From Actinomycetota bacterium (lineage in GTDB: Bacteria; Actinomycetota; Acidimicrobiia; Acidimicrobiales; Iamiaceae): DNA of 64,000 nt. The stretch is from positions 145,704 through 209,703 of the forward strand of contig JAHBSO010000004.1 in the NCBI GenBank assembly GCA_019639075.1, in the 5' to 3' direction. The notes under the pieces are model-generated. The model made no database searches. It was not told where the DNA came from and saw only the letters and a list, made by a program, of their open reading frames with translations. Made by a program: the position numbers and the translations under genes. Each line of letters begins with the position of its first letter. Within the stretch, counting starts at the first letter, position 1. Positions 17,424 through 25,263 of the stretch are shown one piece after another.

Positions 17424-18191
17424 TTGGCGATCTCCGACGACGAACGAGCAGCGCTCCGGCGGCGTTTCGACGACTATCGGATCACCGGTGACGCCGCCAT
17501 CCGCGACGAACTGATCGAGGCGCACCTGCGGCTGGCGGTCCACCTGGCCCGCCGGTTCGACAACCGCGGCGTGCCGTTCGACGACCTGGTCCAGGTGGCA
17601 TCGGTCGGCCTGGTGAAGGCCGTCGAGCGGTTCGAGCCCGAGCGCGGCCTCGAGTTCTCGACCTTCGCCACCCCCACGATCATCGGCGAGCTGAAGCGGC
17701 ACTTCCGCGACAAGGGCTGGTCGGTCCGGGTCCCGCGCCGGATCCAGGAGCTGCACGTCCGGCTCAACGGCCTGGTCACCGAGCTGACCCAGCGGCTCGG
17801 CCGGTCGCCGTCGATCCCCGAGCTGGCCGACGCGGCCCGGGCGTCGGAGGAGGAGGTCCTCGAAGCGCTGGAGGCCTCGCAGGCGTACCGGTCGACCTCG
17901 CTCGACCAGTCGACCGACGGCATCCAGGGCACGCTCGCCGACGTGCTCGGCACCGAGGACGTCGGGCCCGGCCACGTCGACAACCGGCTGGTCGTCGAGC
18001 GCCTCTTGGCCGCGCTGCCGCCGCGCGAGCAGCTCATGGTGCGCCTCCGCTTCTTCGACGAGCTGACCCAGTCCGAGATCGCCGAGCGACTCGGCATCTC
18101 CCAGATGCACGTGTCGCGCCTGCTGGCCCGCTGCCTCGACCAGATGCGCAACCGCCTCCGCGTCGAGGGCATCGACCACGACCCCACCTGA
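17424..18191 (+). CDS. SigB/SigF/SigG-family RNA polymerase sigma factor
   Basis: A 255-residue group 3 sigma factor. Region 2 is LVQVASVGLVKAVERF...EFSTFATPTIIGELKRHFRDK, region 3 is RIQELHVRLNGLVTELTQRLGRSPSIPELA, and region 4 is MVRLRFFDELTQSEIAERLGISQMHVSRLL with its helix-turn-helix. The start is TTG at 17424, three bases after the anti-sigma stop, which suggests coupled synthesis of sigma and its inhibitor. It probably directs a general-stress regulon. A 28-bp inverted repeat follows its stop. Confidence 0.9.
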   Translation: MAISDDERAALRRRFDDYRITGDAAIRDELIEAHLRLAVHLARRFDNRGVPFDDLVQVASVGLVKAVERFEPERGLEFSTFATPTIIGELKRHFRDKGWSVRVPRRIQELHVRLNGLVTELTQRLGRSPSIPELADAARASEEEVLEALEASQAYRSTSLDQSTDGIQGTLADVLGTEDVGPGHVDNRLVVERLLAALPPREQLMVRLRFFDELTQSEIAERLGISQMHVSRLLARCLDQMRNRLRVEGIDHDPT

Positions 18192-18201
18192 GCACGCCTG
18201 C

Positions 18202-18293
18202 GCACACCTGGGGTCGGATCCCGACCGTGACGCGCGGCGACGGGAGGTCCGCCGCCCCCGCACCGCACGGTCGGGATCCGACCCCAAGTGTGC
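18202..18293. repeat. inverted repeat, GGATCC-core family, copy 1
   Basis: Arms of 28 bases (18202-18229 and 18266-18293; one mismatch) share the core GGGGTCGGATCCCGACCGTG around a 36-base GC-rich loop. It lies 10 bases after the sigma-factor stop and just before dut. There is no T-run. It is likely a transcription 3' end or REP-type element. Confidence 0.9.
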
Positions 18294-18310
18294 ACGGGTA
18301 GGTTCGGGCG

Positions 18311-18769
18311 ATGCGCGTCCCGGTGCTGCGGCTCGACCCCGACCTCGCCCTGCCGTCCTATGCCCGGGCCGGCGATGCCGGCGCCGACCTGGTCGCCCGG
18401 GAGGGGGTCACGCTCGCGCCGGCCGGCGGGCGGGCGCTCGTGCCCACCGGCATCGCCCTCGCCCTGCCGCCGGGCACCGCCGGGTTCGTGCAGCCCCGGA
18501 GCGGGCTGGCCCTGCGCCACGGCGTCACCTGCCTCAACACGCCGGGCCTCATCGACAGCGGCTATCGCGACGAGCTCCGGGTGCTCCTGGTCAACCTCGA
18601 CCCGACCGAGCCGTTCACCGTGGCCCGGGGCGACCGCATCGCCCAGCTCGTGATCCAGCAGGTCGAGCGGGCCGAGTTCGTGGTCGTCGACGGGCTCGAC
18701 GACACCGAGCGCGGCCTGGGCGGCTTCGGTTCCACGGGCGTGACGTCGCCGGGCCCCGGTCCGGCCTGA
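18311..18769 (+). CDS. dut: dUTP diphosphatase
   Basis: A 152-residue trimeric dUTPase that hydrolyses dUTP to dUMP. All five motifs are present: [27 protein letters not shown] with the catalytic Asp, RIAQLVI and the C-terminal [10 protein letters not shown]. The start is ATG at 18311; TAGGTT (18299-18304) ends six bases before it, a leaderless layout that directly abuts the inverted repeat. It is followed by orn, which has its own promoter box. Confidence 0.95.
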   Translation: MRVPVLRLDPDLALPSYARAGDAGADLVAREGVTLAPAGGRALVPTGIALALPPGTAGFVQPRSGLALRHGVTCLNTPGLIDSGYRDELRVLLVNLDPTEPFTVARGDRIAQLVIQQVERAEFVVVDGLDDTERGLGGFGSTGVTSPGPGPA

Positions 18770-18830
18770 CGCACCAGCGTCCGGGTACCGGCGGTCTTTC
18801 GACCTTCCGGACGGCACTAAGGTCCCGTCG

Positions 18831-19403
18831 ATGCTGGTGTGGATGGATCTCGAGATGACCGGGCTCGACCCCGACCGCCACGTCATCGTCGAGATCGCCA
18901 CCATCGTCACCGACGACGAGCTCGTCGTCGTCGGCGAGGGGCCCGACCTCGTGATCCACCAGCCCGAGGCGGCCCTCGCGGAGATGGACCAGGTCGTCGT
19001 CGACATGCACACGTCGTCGGGTCTGCTCACCGCCATCCGGGAATCCACGGTCACCCTCGAGGAGGCCGGGGCGCAGACCCTGGCGTTCATCAAGGAGCAC
19101 GTGCCCGAGGCCCGCACGGTGCCGCTGTGCGGCAACTCGATCGGCACCGACCGGCGCTTCCTCGCCCGGTACCTGCCCGAGATCGAGGACCACCTCCACT
19201 ACCGATCGGTCGACGTCTCGACCATCAAGGAGCTGGCCCGCCGCTGGTACCCGGGCTCGGTCAACGCGGTGCCCCGCAAGGCCGCGGCGCACCGGGCGCT
19301 CGACGACATCCAGGAGAGCATCGGCGAGCTCCAGTGGTACCGGACGCACCTGTTCCGGGCCCCCGACGCGAACCCGAGCACGCCGCCGACGACGACGGTC
19401 TGA
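18831..19403 (+). CDS. orn: oligoribonuclease
   Basis: A 190-residue DEDDh exonuclease that degrades two- to five-nucleotide RNA to monomers. WMDLEMTGLD gives the first acidic pair, CGNSIGTDRRFL the third acidic residue and KAAAHRALDDI the catalytic His/Asp. The length is typical. The start is ATG at 18831, seven bases after TAAGGT (18818-18823), probably leaderless. In actinobacteria Orn also clears pGpG from cyclic-di-GMP turnover. Confidence 0.95.
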   Translation: MLVWMDLEMTGLDPDRHVIVEIATIVTDDELVVVGEGPDLVIHQPEAALAEMDQVVVDMHTSSGLLTAIRESTVTLEEAGAQTLAFIKEHVPEARTVPLCGNSIGTDRRFLARYLPEIEDHLHYRSVDVSTIKELARRWYPGSVNAVPRKAAAHRALDDIQESIGELQWYRTHLFRAPDANPSTPPTTTV

Positions 19404-19462
19404 ACCGCTCGCACCGAGCGCTCGGCGGGACCGGCCACGTCCGACGTTCCGGGCGATCCGGG

Positions 19463-19500
19463 AAAAGGGATTGACGAACCGGTCCGGTTCGTGTTGCGAT
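19463..19500 (+). promoter_or_regulatory. whiB7-type promoter with palindrome
   Basis: TTGACG (19471-19476) is a good -35 box, and GTTGCGAT (to 19500) offers a weak -10 about 17-18 bases on. An AAAA run (19463-19466), rare in this GC-rich DNA, lies four bases upstream of the -35. Known whiB7 promoters have an AT-rich patch at this place, bound by the WhiB7 AT-hook. A perfect 19-base palindrome ACGAACCGGTCCGGTTCGT (19474-19492) sits between the boxes and could be an operator. Confidence 0.6.
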
Positions 19501-19563
19501 GCACCGGCGCCCGAACGGGCGTACGACGAACCGGACCGACCCGACGCACGGAGAACGCCCCCG

Positions 19564-19764
19564 ATGGCAGGCATGACGCACCACTCCCAGGACCACATGG
19601 TCGCTGGCAGCGTCGCGCCCCTCTCCGCGCGTTGGTCTGCTGACGACGGTGGTTCGCGGATTCGCCGGAACGCCCTGATCGGGGCCACCCCGGTGACCGC
19701 CACCGCCTATGAGGTGAAGCCGTTCCACGGCAACGCCCGTCGGCCGTCGGACGGTTCGAGCTAG
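19564..19764 (+). CDS. 66-codon leader ORF upstream of whiB7-like gene
   Basis: A small frame beginning MAGMTHHSQDHMVAG, preceded by GGAGAA. It matches no protein I recognise. It lies between the whiB7-type promoter and a terminator-like hairpin at 19800-19821, the place where actinobacterial whiB7 genes carry an upstream ORF whose translation controls read-through. It may be a translated leader peptide or a small protein; the alternative is no function. Confidence 0.5.
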   Translation: MAGMTHHSQDHMVAGSVAPLSARWSADDGGSRIRRNALIGATPVTATAYEVKPFHGNARRPSDGSS

Positions 19765-19799
19765 GTACCACACCCAGCACGAACCACACTCCGAGAAGC

Positions 19800-19837
19800 G
19801 GCCGCCGGGCAACCGGCGGCCTCGCTGCTTTTCGGTC
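19800..19837 (+). terminator. attenuator hairpin in whiB7-like leader
   Basis: GGCCGCCGG (19800-19808), a GCAA tetraloop, and CCGGCGGCC (19813-19821) form a perfect 9-bp hairpin, followed by TCGCTGCTTTTCGG with a TTTT run. It looks like an intrinsic terminator inside the leader, before the whiB7-like coding region. Confidence 0.7.
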
Positions 19838-19870
19838 CAGGTTCCCCACACCGAGGAAAGGACCTCACCC

Positions 19871-19906
19871 GTGACCCACGAACGACCACTCCGACCACCC
19901 GGCTGA
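19871..19906 (+). CDS. short leader peptide ORF before whiB7-like gene
   Basis: GTG at 19871 opens an 11-residue peptide (VTHERPLRPPG) ending at TGA 19906. It has the best ribosome site in the region, GAGGAAAGGACC, at proper spacing. It follows the attenuator hairpin and ends 30 bases before the whiB7-like ATG. It may couple or meter translation of that gene. Evidence is the ribosome site and position only. Confidence 0.45.
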   Translation: MTHERPLRPPG

Positions 19907-19936
19907 CACGACGAACGAACGAGACAGGACACCGAC

Positions 19937-20284
19937 ATGTACGCAGTTGCCGAGATCGAGCTGACCGAAGCACACGACGACCGCTCCTGGTGGGCGGACG
20001 CGTCGTGCAACACCGGGGGCGCCGGCCTGGCCGCGCTCTTCTTCTCCGAGGAGCTCCAGGACATCGCGGCTGCCAAGCGCATGTGCGCGGCCTGTCCCGT
20101 GATGGCCGAGTGCCTCGAGGGTGCGCTCGCCCGCCGTGAGCCCTTCGGGGTCTGGGGTGGCCAGCTCTTCCTCAACGGCCGGATCCTGGCGTCCAAGCGG
20201 CGCCGGGGACGGCCCCCGAAGGTCGCCCGTCCCGAGGACGAGCTTCCCGAGGTCGAGATCCCGGAGCACCTCCGGTCCGCCTGA
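19937..20284 (+). CDS. whiB7: WhiB7-like iron-sulfur transcription factor
   Basis: A 115-residue WhiB protein. Cys24, Cys50, Cys53 and Cys59 (C-x25-C-x2-C-x5-C) bind a 4Fe-4S cluster; GVWGG is at 71-75. The basic tail has an AT-hook, KRRRGRPPK (87-95), the mark that separates WhiB7 from other WhiB proteins. WhiB7 binds the principal sigma factor and activates intrinsic antibiotic-resistance genes. The leader (promoter with upstream AAAA, leader ORFs, terminator hairpin) is the expected whiB7 control layout. The symbol is an assignment by motif, not by phylogeny. Confidence 0.78.
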   Translation: MYAVAEIELTEAHDDRSWWADASCNTGGAGLAALFFSEELQDIAAAKRMCAACPVMAECLEGALARREPFGVWGGQLFLNGRILASKRRRGRPPKVARPEDELPEVEIPEHLRSA

Positions 20285-20354
20285 CGCAGCAGGGGTGACA
20301 GCGGGCGACCGAACGCCGACGACTGAGCCCCGAACTGCCGACGGAACCTCCATC

Positions 20355-20394
20355 GGCGCGGCCGGCACCACCCACACCCGGTGCCGGCCGCGCC
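20355..20394. terminator. hairpin after the whiB7-like gene
   Basis: GGCGCGGCCGGCACC (20355-20369) and GGTGCCGGCCGCGCC (20380-20394) are perfect 15-base arms with a 10-base loop. It lies 70 bases after the whiB7-like stop with no T-run. It is the likely 3' end of that transcript, ahead of the TlpA-like promoter. Confidence 0.6.
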
Positions 20395-20456
20395 GTTGGC
20401 GCGTCAGGACCCCGATGGGGGCACCGGAACGGGCCGGCGATACCGTTCCTGGGGTC

Positions 20457-21077
20457 ATGGACGCCGTTCCGGAGCCCTCCCGATCCGCGCCGCGGCGCCC
20501 GATCGCGCTCGCGGTGAGCGGCCTCGCGGTCGTCGTCCTGCTGGTGCTCCTGGTCGCCACCTTCATGATCGACGGCGACGACGGCGACGCCTCGGCCTCC
20601 GGTACCACGGTCCCCGCCGCGGCGATCCCGGGCCGGTCGGGCACCCCCGACGTCGACGCGATGCTCTCGTCGACCCTCCTCACCCCCGACGGCGACGAGA
20701 CGACCCTCGGCGACCTGCTCGGCGACCGGCCGATGCTCGTGAACCAGTGGTCGCGCACGTGCGCCCCCTGCGTCGAGGAGATGCCCTGGCTGGACGCCAT
20801 CTCCAAGGCGAACCCGCAGATCGACGTCCTCGGCGTCAACGACCTGGACCTCCTGGAGGCGGCGCAGCGGATGGCCGACCAGACGGGCATCACCTACCCG
20901 TGGGTGCGCGACCCGGCCGGCGACTTCGCCCACGCGGCCCGCACCGTCGGCCTGCCCGACACGATGCTGTTCTCCGCCGACGGCACGCTGCTGGCCTCGA
21001 AGGTCGGCGTGTTCGCGGACCAGGCCGCGATCCAGGCGTTCGTCGACGACAACCTCCCGAAGGGCGAGGCGTCGTGA
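20457..21077 (+). CDS. TlpA/ResA-like membrane-anchored thiol-disulfide oxidoreductase
   Basis: A 206-residue protein with one N-terminal membrane anchor (about 16-37) and an extracytoplasmic thioredoxin fold. The active site is RTCAPCVEEMPW with Cys102 and Cys105. Members reduce apocytochrome c or other envelope thiols. The gene ends in a GTGA overlap with ccdA, the membrane carrier that would supply electrons, so the pair is a functional unit. ATG 20457 follows TACCGT (20441-20446) with at most a 3-base leader. Confidence 0.87.
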   Translation: MDAVPEPSRSAPRRPIALAVSGLAVVVLLVLLVATFMIDGDDGDASASGTTVPAAAIPGRSGTPDVDAMLSSTLLTPDGDETTLGDLLGDRPMLVNQWSRTCAPCVEEMPWLDAISKANPQIDVLGVNDLDLLEAAQRMADQTGITYPWVRDPAGDFAHAARTVGLPDTMLFSADGTLLASKVGVFADQAAIQAFVDDNLPKGEAS

Positions 21078-21940
21078 TCGACGCACCGCTCGCCTACGCG
21101 TTCACCACCGGCATGGTGGCCACCGTGAACCCGTGCGGATTCGCCATGCTGCCCGCCTACCTCGGGTTCTTCCTCGGGGCCGACGACGAGCCCGACCGGG
21201 ACCTGCTGTCGAGCCTGGTGCGCGGCCTGGTCGTTGGCGCCACGGTGTCGGCCGGCTTCCTCGTGCTGTTCGCGGCCGCCGGGATGCTCGTGTCGTGGAC
21301 CTCGATCGGCGTCGGTGAGATCTCGCCGTGGTTCACCGTGGCCATCGGCGCGGTCCTGCTGGTCGGCGGCATCGCGTTCGCACGGGGTTGGATGCCGAGG
21401 ATCCTCCTCCCCCGCCTCGACAAGGGCGGTCGCGACACCACGCTGTGGTCGATGTTCGTGTTCGGGATCTCCTACGCGATCGCCTCGCTGTCGTGCACGC
21501 TCCCGGTGTTCACCACGGTCGTCGTCACCACGTTCTCGCGGGAGAACCTGTGGTCGGGGGTCGCCACGTTCGCGGCCTACGGGCTGGGCATGGGCATGCT
21601 GCTCATGGTGCTCACCCTCACGTTGGCCGCGGCCCGCCAGGGCATGGTCACCGCCCTGCGGCGAGCGCTCCCCTACGTCCACACGGTGTCGGGCGTGATC
21701 ATGGCGCTGATGGGCGCCTACCTGGTGTGGTGGGGCATCTACGAGATCAGGCTCCTGCGCCAGAACAAACCGACCGACGGCACCGGCCCGATCGACGTGA
21801 TGACCCGGTGGTCGGCCCACCTCACCGAGCGGCTGGCCGGGCTCGACGCCATGCAGGTGGCGCTGACGTTCGCGCTGCTGATCGCCTCGGTGCTGTTCGT
21901 GTTCCTGCTCCGCGCCGACCGCGCCGCCCGCAACCGCTGA
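21074..21940 (+). CDS. ccdA: CcdA-family transmembrane electron carrier
   Basis: A 288-residue protein of the DsbD/CcdA family that passes electrons from cytoplasmic thioredoxin across the membrane. The redox pair is Cys21 (VNPCGFAMLPAYL) and Cys141 (ASLSCTLPVF), set in matching helices of an internal duplication. A final helix after residue 255 is extra to the minimal family. GTG 21074 overlaps the TlpA-like stop. Its partner is the TlpA-like protein; cytochrome c maturation is the likely use, since coxB nearby carries a CxxCH haem site. Confidence 0.87.
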   Translation: MIDAPLAYAFTTGMVATVNPCGFAMLPAYLGFFLGADDEPDRDLLSSLVRGLVVGATVSAGFLVLFAAAGMLVSWTSIGVGEISPWFTVAIGAVLLVGGIAFARGWMPRILLPRLDKGGRDTTLWSMFVFGISYAIASLSCTLPVFTTVVVTTFSRENLWSGVATFAAYGLGMGMLLMVLTLTLAAARQGMVTALRRALPYVHTVSGVIMALMGAYLVWWGIYEIRLLRQNKPTDGTGPIDVMTRWSAHLTERLAGLDAMQVALTFALLIASVLFVFLLRADRAARNR

Positions 21941-21942
21941 CG

Positions 21943-22053
21943 TTTCGACTCGCTCCGCTCGCTCAACGAACAGATCCTTCGTTCCTTGAGCGAGCGGAGC
22001 GAGTCGAAAGGCGGTCAGGTCACTGCTCCTTGAGCGAGCGGAGCGAGTCGAAA
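21943..22053. repeat. head-to-head stop-proximal repeats, locus 5
   Basis: Between convergent ccdA and pdxH. TTTCGACTCGCTCCGCTC... (21943-21966) begins two bases after the ccdA stop and pairs perfectly over 24 bases with 21986-22009; the loop adds AACGAA/TTCGTT, giving a hairpin of about 30 bp. The right arm is then repeated once (to 22053), ending six bases before the pdxH stop. Confidence 0.92.
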
Positions 22054-22058
22054 GGCGG

Positions 22059-22721
22059 TCAGGGGGCGAGGCGGTCGATCTGCCACCGCGACGGGTCGTC
22101 GGCGTCGCGCGCGTAGCGGAACCGGTCGTGGAGTCGATCGGGGCGGCCCTGCCAGAACTCGGCGGCGTCGACCCCGATGCGGATCCCGCCCCAATCGTCG
22201 GGGCGCGGGATCGGTCCGTCCTCCTCGTCGGCCCCGAACCGTTCGGTGACCTCGGCGGCCCGCCGGTCGAGCACGCTGCGGTCGGCGATCACGTCGCTCT
22301 GGCCGGACGCCCACGCCCCGATCTGGCTGCCCCGGGGGCGGGTGACCCAGTAGGCGTCGGACTCCTCGGCCGACAGCAGCGACGCCGGGCCCTCGATGCG
22401 GACCTGCCGCTGCTGGTCGAGCCAGCCGAAGACGAGCGCGGCCCGCGGGTTCTCGCGCAGGTCCGACGCCTTGCGGCTCTCCAGGTTCGTGTAGACGACG
22501 AAGCCGTCTGCGTCGAACTGCCGGCAGAGGACGTACCGGGCCGAGGGCGAACCGTCGGCCGACGCGGTGGCGATCACGCAGGCCGCGGCGTCGTAGTGCG
22601 GCTCCTCCATCCACCGGTCGAACCAGATCCCGAACTGGGTGACCGGGTCGTCGGCGAGATCGGCCCTTCGCAGCTCGGAGCGGTCGTAGTTCTCGCGGAA
22701 GTGGCCGAGGTCGGGGCTCAC
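22059..22721 (-). CDS. pdxH: pyridoxamine 5'-phosphate oxidase
   Basis: A 220-residue FMN enzyme that oxidises pyridoxine or pyridoxamine phosphate to pyridoxal phosphate. The family blocks are clear: ARYVLCRQFDADGFVVYTN (FMN site), SRKASDLRENPRAALVFGW, QVRIEGPA, and the C-terminal RPDRLHDRFRYAR. The start is GTG at 22721, overlapping the TGA of the preceding 113-residue gene as GTGA. The stop is adjacent to a repeat pair. Confidence 0.92.
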   Translation of the reverse strand: MSPDLGHFRENYDRSELRRADLADDPVTQFGIWFDRWMEEPHYDAAACVIATASADGSPSARYVLCRQFDADGFVVYTNLESRKASDLRENPRAALVFGWLDQQRQVRIEGPASLLSAEESDAYWVTRPRGSQIGAWASGQSDVIADRSVLDRRAAEVTERFGADEEDGPIPRPDDWGGIRIGVDAAEFWQGRPDRLHDRFRYARDADDPSRWQIDRLAP

Positions 22722-23059
22722 CGGCCGGACCCGGTCCCGGCGCCGCCGTCGACGTCGAACCGGGAGGCCAGGCCGGCGAGGTGCTCGACCAGCTCCGGGT
22801 CGGCCGCCGAGCCGAACGCGCTGGCCAGCCGGCCGCGCGCACCGGTGGACGGGTCGCGGAGCCCGAACACGATCATCTCGTCGCCCGGATCGCTCGGCCC
22901 CTCGAAGCGCATGACCTGTTCGACGACGACGTCGTCCACCGCGCAGCGCTGCTGTCGCCCCTCCCAGGTGATCTCGCCGTCGACGAACTGGAAGTCGACG
23001 TCGTAGCCCTCCCGATCGAGCATCGCGAGGGCCTCGGTGACGGTGTCGGGAGCGTCCAT
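22718..23059 (-). CDS. small conserved protein coupled to pdxH
   Basis: A 113-residue acidic protein with VTEALAMLDREGYDVDFQF near the start and FEGPSDPGDEMIVFGLRD in the middle. This pattern is that of a small family sometimes mislabelled as phosphoribosylpyrophosphate synthetase; its function is unknown and it lacks PRPP motifs. It overlaps pdxH by GTGA, so a link to vitamin B6 is suggested by position only. ATG 23059 follows CAGACT by seven bases. Confidence 0.7.
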   Translation of the reverse strand: MDAPDTVTEALAMLDREGYDVDFQFVDGEITWEGRQQRCAVDDVVVEQVMRFEGPSDPGDEMIVFGLRDPSTGARGRLASAFGSAADPELVEHLAGLASRFDVDGGAGTGSGR

Positions 23060-23184
23060 GCCGTCCAGTCTGGGCCGCGGTCCCGGCTTTGCAAAGCGGT
23101 CGGGAGCGCGCCGGGCCGATCCTCAGGACCGAAGGCCCAGCCGGTAGCGTCGGAGGTCGGCCCGGACCCAGGAGACCCACCGCC

Positions 23185-25227
23185 GTGCGCGCTGCCGACG
23201 ACGCCATCCGGAGCGAGACCGCCCACGGCTACCGCCCCCACCTCGACGGCATCCGGGCCCTCGCCGTGGTGGCGGTCATCCTGTTCCACCTCGGCTACGG
23301 GTGGATCCCCGGCGGGTTCGTCGGCGTCGACGTCTTCTTCGTCCTCTCCGGCTACCTGATCACCGGCATCCTGCTCCGCGAGGTCGACGGCCGGGGCACG
23401 CTGCGGCTCAGCCGGTTCTACGCCCGGCGGGCCCGCCGACTGCTGCCGGCGTCGATCGCGGTCATCGCGGTGGTCCTGGTCCTGTCCGCCCAGCTCCTCG
23501 ACGCGGTGCAGCAGCAGTCGGTGGGCTGGGACGCCGTGTACGCCGCGCTCTACAGCGCGAACTGGCGGTTCGCGCTGGTCGGCGGCGACTACTTCGCCCC
23601 CGGCGACGTGCCGAGCCCGCTGGTGCACTACTGGTCGCTCGCCGTCGAGGAGCAGTTCTACCTGGTGTGGCCGGCGCTGCTGCTCGGGCTGCACGCGCTC
23701 GGCCGGCGGCTCCGCCCCCGCGACCCGCTGCCGGTGGTGCTCAGCGCCGTGGCCGGGCTGGCGCTCGCGAGCGCGGTGGCGTCGATCGCGCTCGCCGGCA
23801 GCCCCCTCACCTACTACGGCACCCACACGAGGGCCTACCAGCTCCTCGCCGGCGGCATCCTCGCGATCGGGGTGGGCCGCTGGCGCTGGCGCCTCCCCGA
23901 CGGGCGGTCGGGACAGGTCGCGGGTGGCACGCTGGCCGCCGCCGGCCTCGCGGTGCTCGCCTACCTCGCCCACGACATCTCCGACGCCACGCAGTACCCC
24001 GGGTGGCCCGGCATGTGGGTCACCGTGGCCAGCCTCGCCGTGATCGCCGGCGTCGACCTCGCGCCGGCCGGCGGTGCCCAGGCGGTGATCGGCCATCGGT
24101 CGCTCGCCGCCGTGGGGCGCCTGTCCTACAGCCTCTACATCTGGCACTGGCCGGTCATCGTGCTGCTGCCCGTCGCGGCCGAGCACTGGGGTGGCCCGCT
24201 CGACCGGCTCACCGGCACGGCCGGGCTGGCCGCGGTGACCGTCGCGATCGCGCTGGCGTCGTACCTGCTGGTGGAGCGGCCGATCCGCTTCCGGCTGGCG
24301 CCGTCGCTGCGCCCCCTGCCCGTAGTCGCCGTCGGCCTCAGCTGCTCGGTGCTCATGGCCACGGTGGCCTACGCCCGCTTCCAGCCCGACTCGGCGTTCG
24401 AGCGTCAGGCGCTCGACGCCGTGCGCGACCTCGCGAAGCCCGGGTCCTGCACCTACTTCGCCGAGGACTGGCCGGCCCCGGCCGACAGCGAGCCGTGCGT
24501 CTACCGGCAGGGCACCGGCCCGGTCGTGGCCCTGGTCGGCGACTCCCACGGCCAGCAGTGGCAGCCGGCCCTCGAGGAGCTGGCGATCCCCGACGACGCC
24601 ACGATCGTCCGGGCGACCCGCGGCGGCTGCCCGGCCAACGACGTCACCGCCTTCCTCCGGGACGAGACCCGCCAGTTCCGCGTCGAACGGGACTGCACCG
24701 AGTGGCGCCACGTCGTCTACCGCAAGCTGATCGACGAGTACGACCCCGACGTCGTCATCGTCGGCACCCGCTCCTTCGTGCGCGGCCTCGAGGTCGACGG
24801 CTCCTACGTGTACCAGGGCGGCCCGGTGCACCTGGCGGCCTGGACCGACGGCTGGGACTGGACGCTCGACACCCTGACCTCGGGTGGCGCCACCGTCGTC
24901 GTGAACCAGCTCCTCCCCACCCTCCCCGAACGCATCCCGGCGTGCCTCGTCGAGCACGGCGAGGGCACCACGGACTGCGACTTCCCGGTGTCGGTCGACC
25001 AGCGGGTCATCCCCTACCAGGCGGCCGTGACCGCCCTCGACGGCACCCACGACGGGCAGGTCCGGGTGGTCGACCCGACCTCGTTCGCCTGCCCGGGCGG
25101 CACGTGCCCGGCGATCATCGACGACGTCATCGTCCACCGCGACGACAACCACCTGTCGGCGACGTTCGTCCGCCGGCACGCGGCCGACTACGCCGCGCTG
25201 CTCGACGCGGTCGGCGTGACGATCTGA
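23185..25227 (+). CDS. OafA/YrhL-type acyltransferase with SGNH domain
   Basis: A 680-residue protein. The N-terminal half is an acyltransferase-3 membrane domain of ten or so helices (HLDGIRALAVVAVILFHLGY, GGFVGVDVFFVLSGYLITG). The C-terminal half is an extracytoplasmic SGNH hydrolase domain: GDSHG at 452-456 holds the nucleophile and DDNH at 653-656 the Asp/His pair. Such proteins O-acetylate surface glycans or peptidoglycan. GTG 23185 has GGAG about 12 bases upstream. It is convergent with serS. Confidence 0.87.
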   Translation: MRAADDAIRSETAHGYRPHLDGIRALAVVAVILFHLGYGWIPGGFVGVDVFFVLSGYLITGILLREVDGRGTLRLSRFYARRARRLLPASIAVIAVVLVLSAQLLDAVQQQSVGWDAVYAALYSANWRFALVGGDYFAPGDVPSPLVHYWSLAVEEQFYLVWPALLLGLHALGRRLRPRDPLPVVLSAVAGLALASAVASIALAGSPLTYYGTHTRAYQLLAGGILAIGVGRWRWRLPDGRSGQVAGGTLAAAGLAVLAYLAHDISDATQYPGWPGMWVTVASLAVIAGVDLAPAGGAQAVIGHRSLAAVGRLSYSLYIWHWPVIVLLPVAAEHWGGPLDRLTGTAGLAAVTVAIALASYLLVERPIRFRLAPSLRPLPVVAVGLSCSVLMATVAYARFQPDSAFERQALDAVRDLAKPGSCTYFAEDWPAPADSEPCVYRQGTGPVVALVGDSHGQQWQPALEELAIPDDATIVRATRGGCPANDVTAFLRDETRQFRVERDCTEWRHVVYRKLIDEYDPDVVIVGTRSFVRGLEVDGSYVYQGGPVHLAAWTDGWDWTLDTLTSGGATVVVNQLLPTLPERIPACLVEHGEGTTDCDFPVSVDQRVIPYQAAVTALDGTHDGQVRVVDPTSFACPGGTCPAIIDDVIVHRDDNHLSATFVRRHAADYAALLDAVGVTI

Positions 25228-25263
25228 CCCGCACCCGAGCCGGCGCGGTGGTGCGACCGGCGG

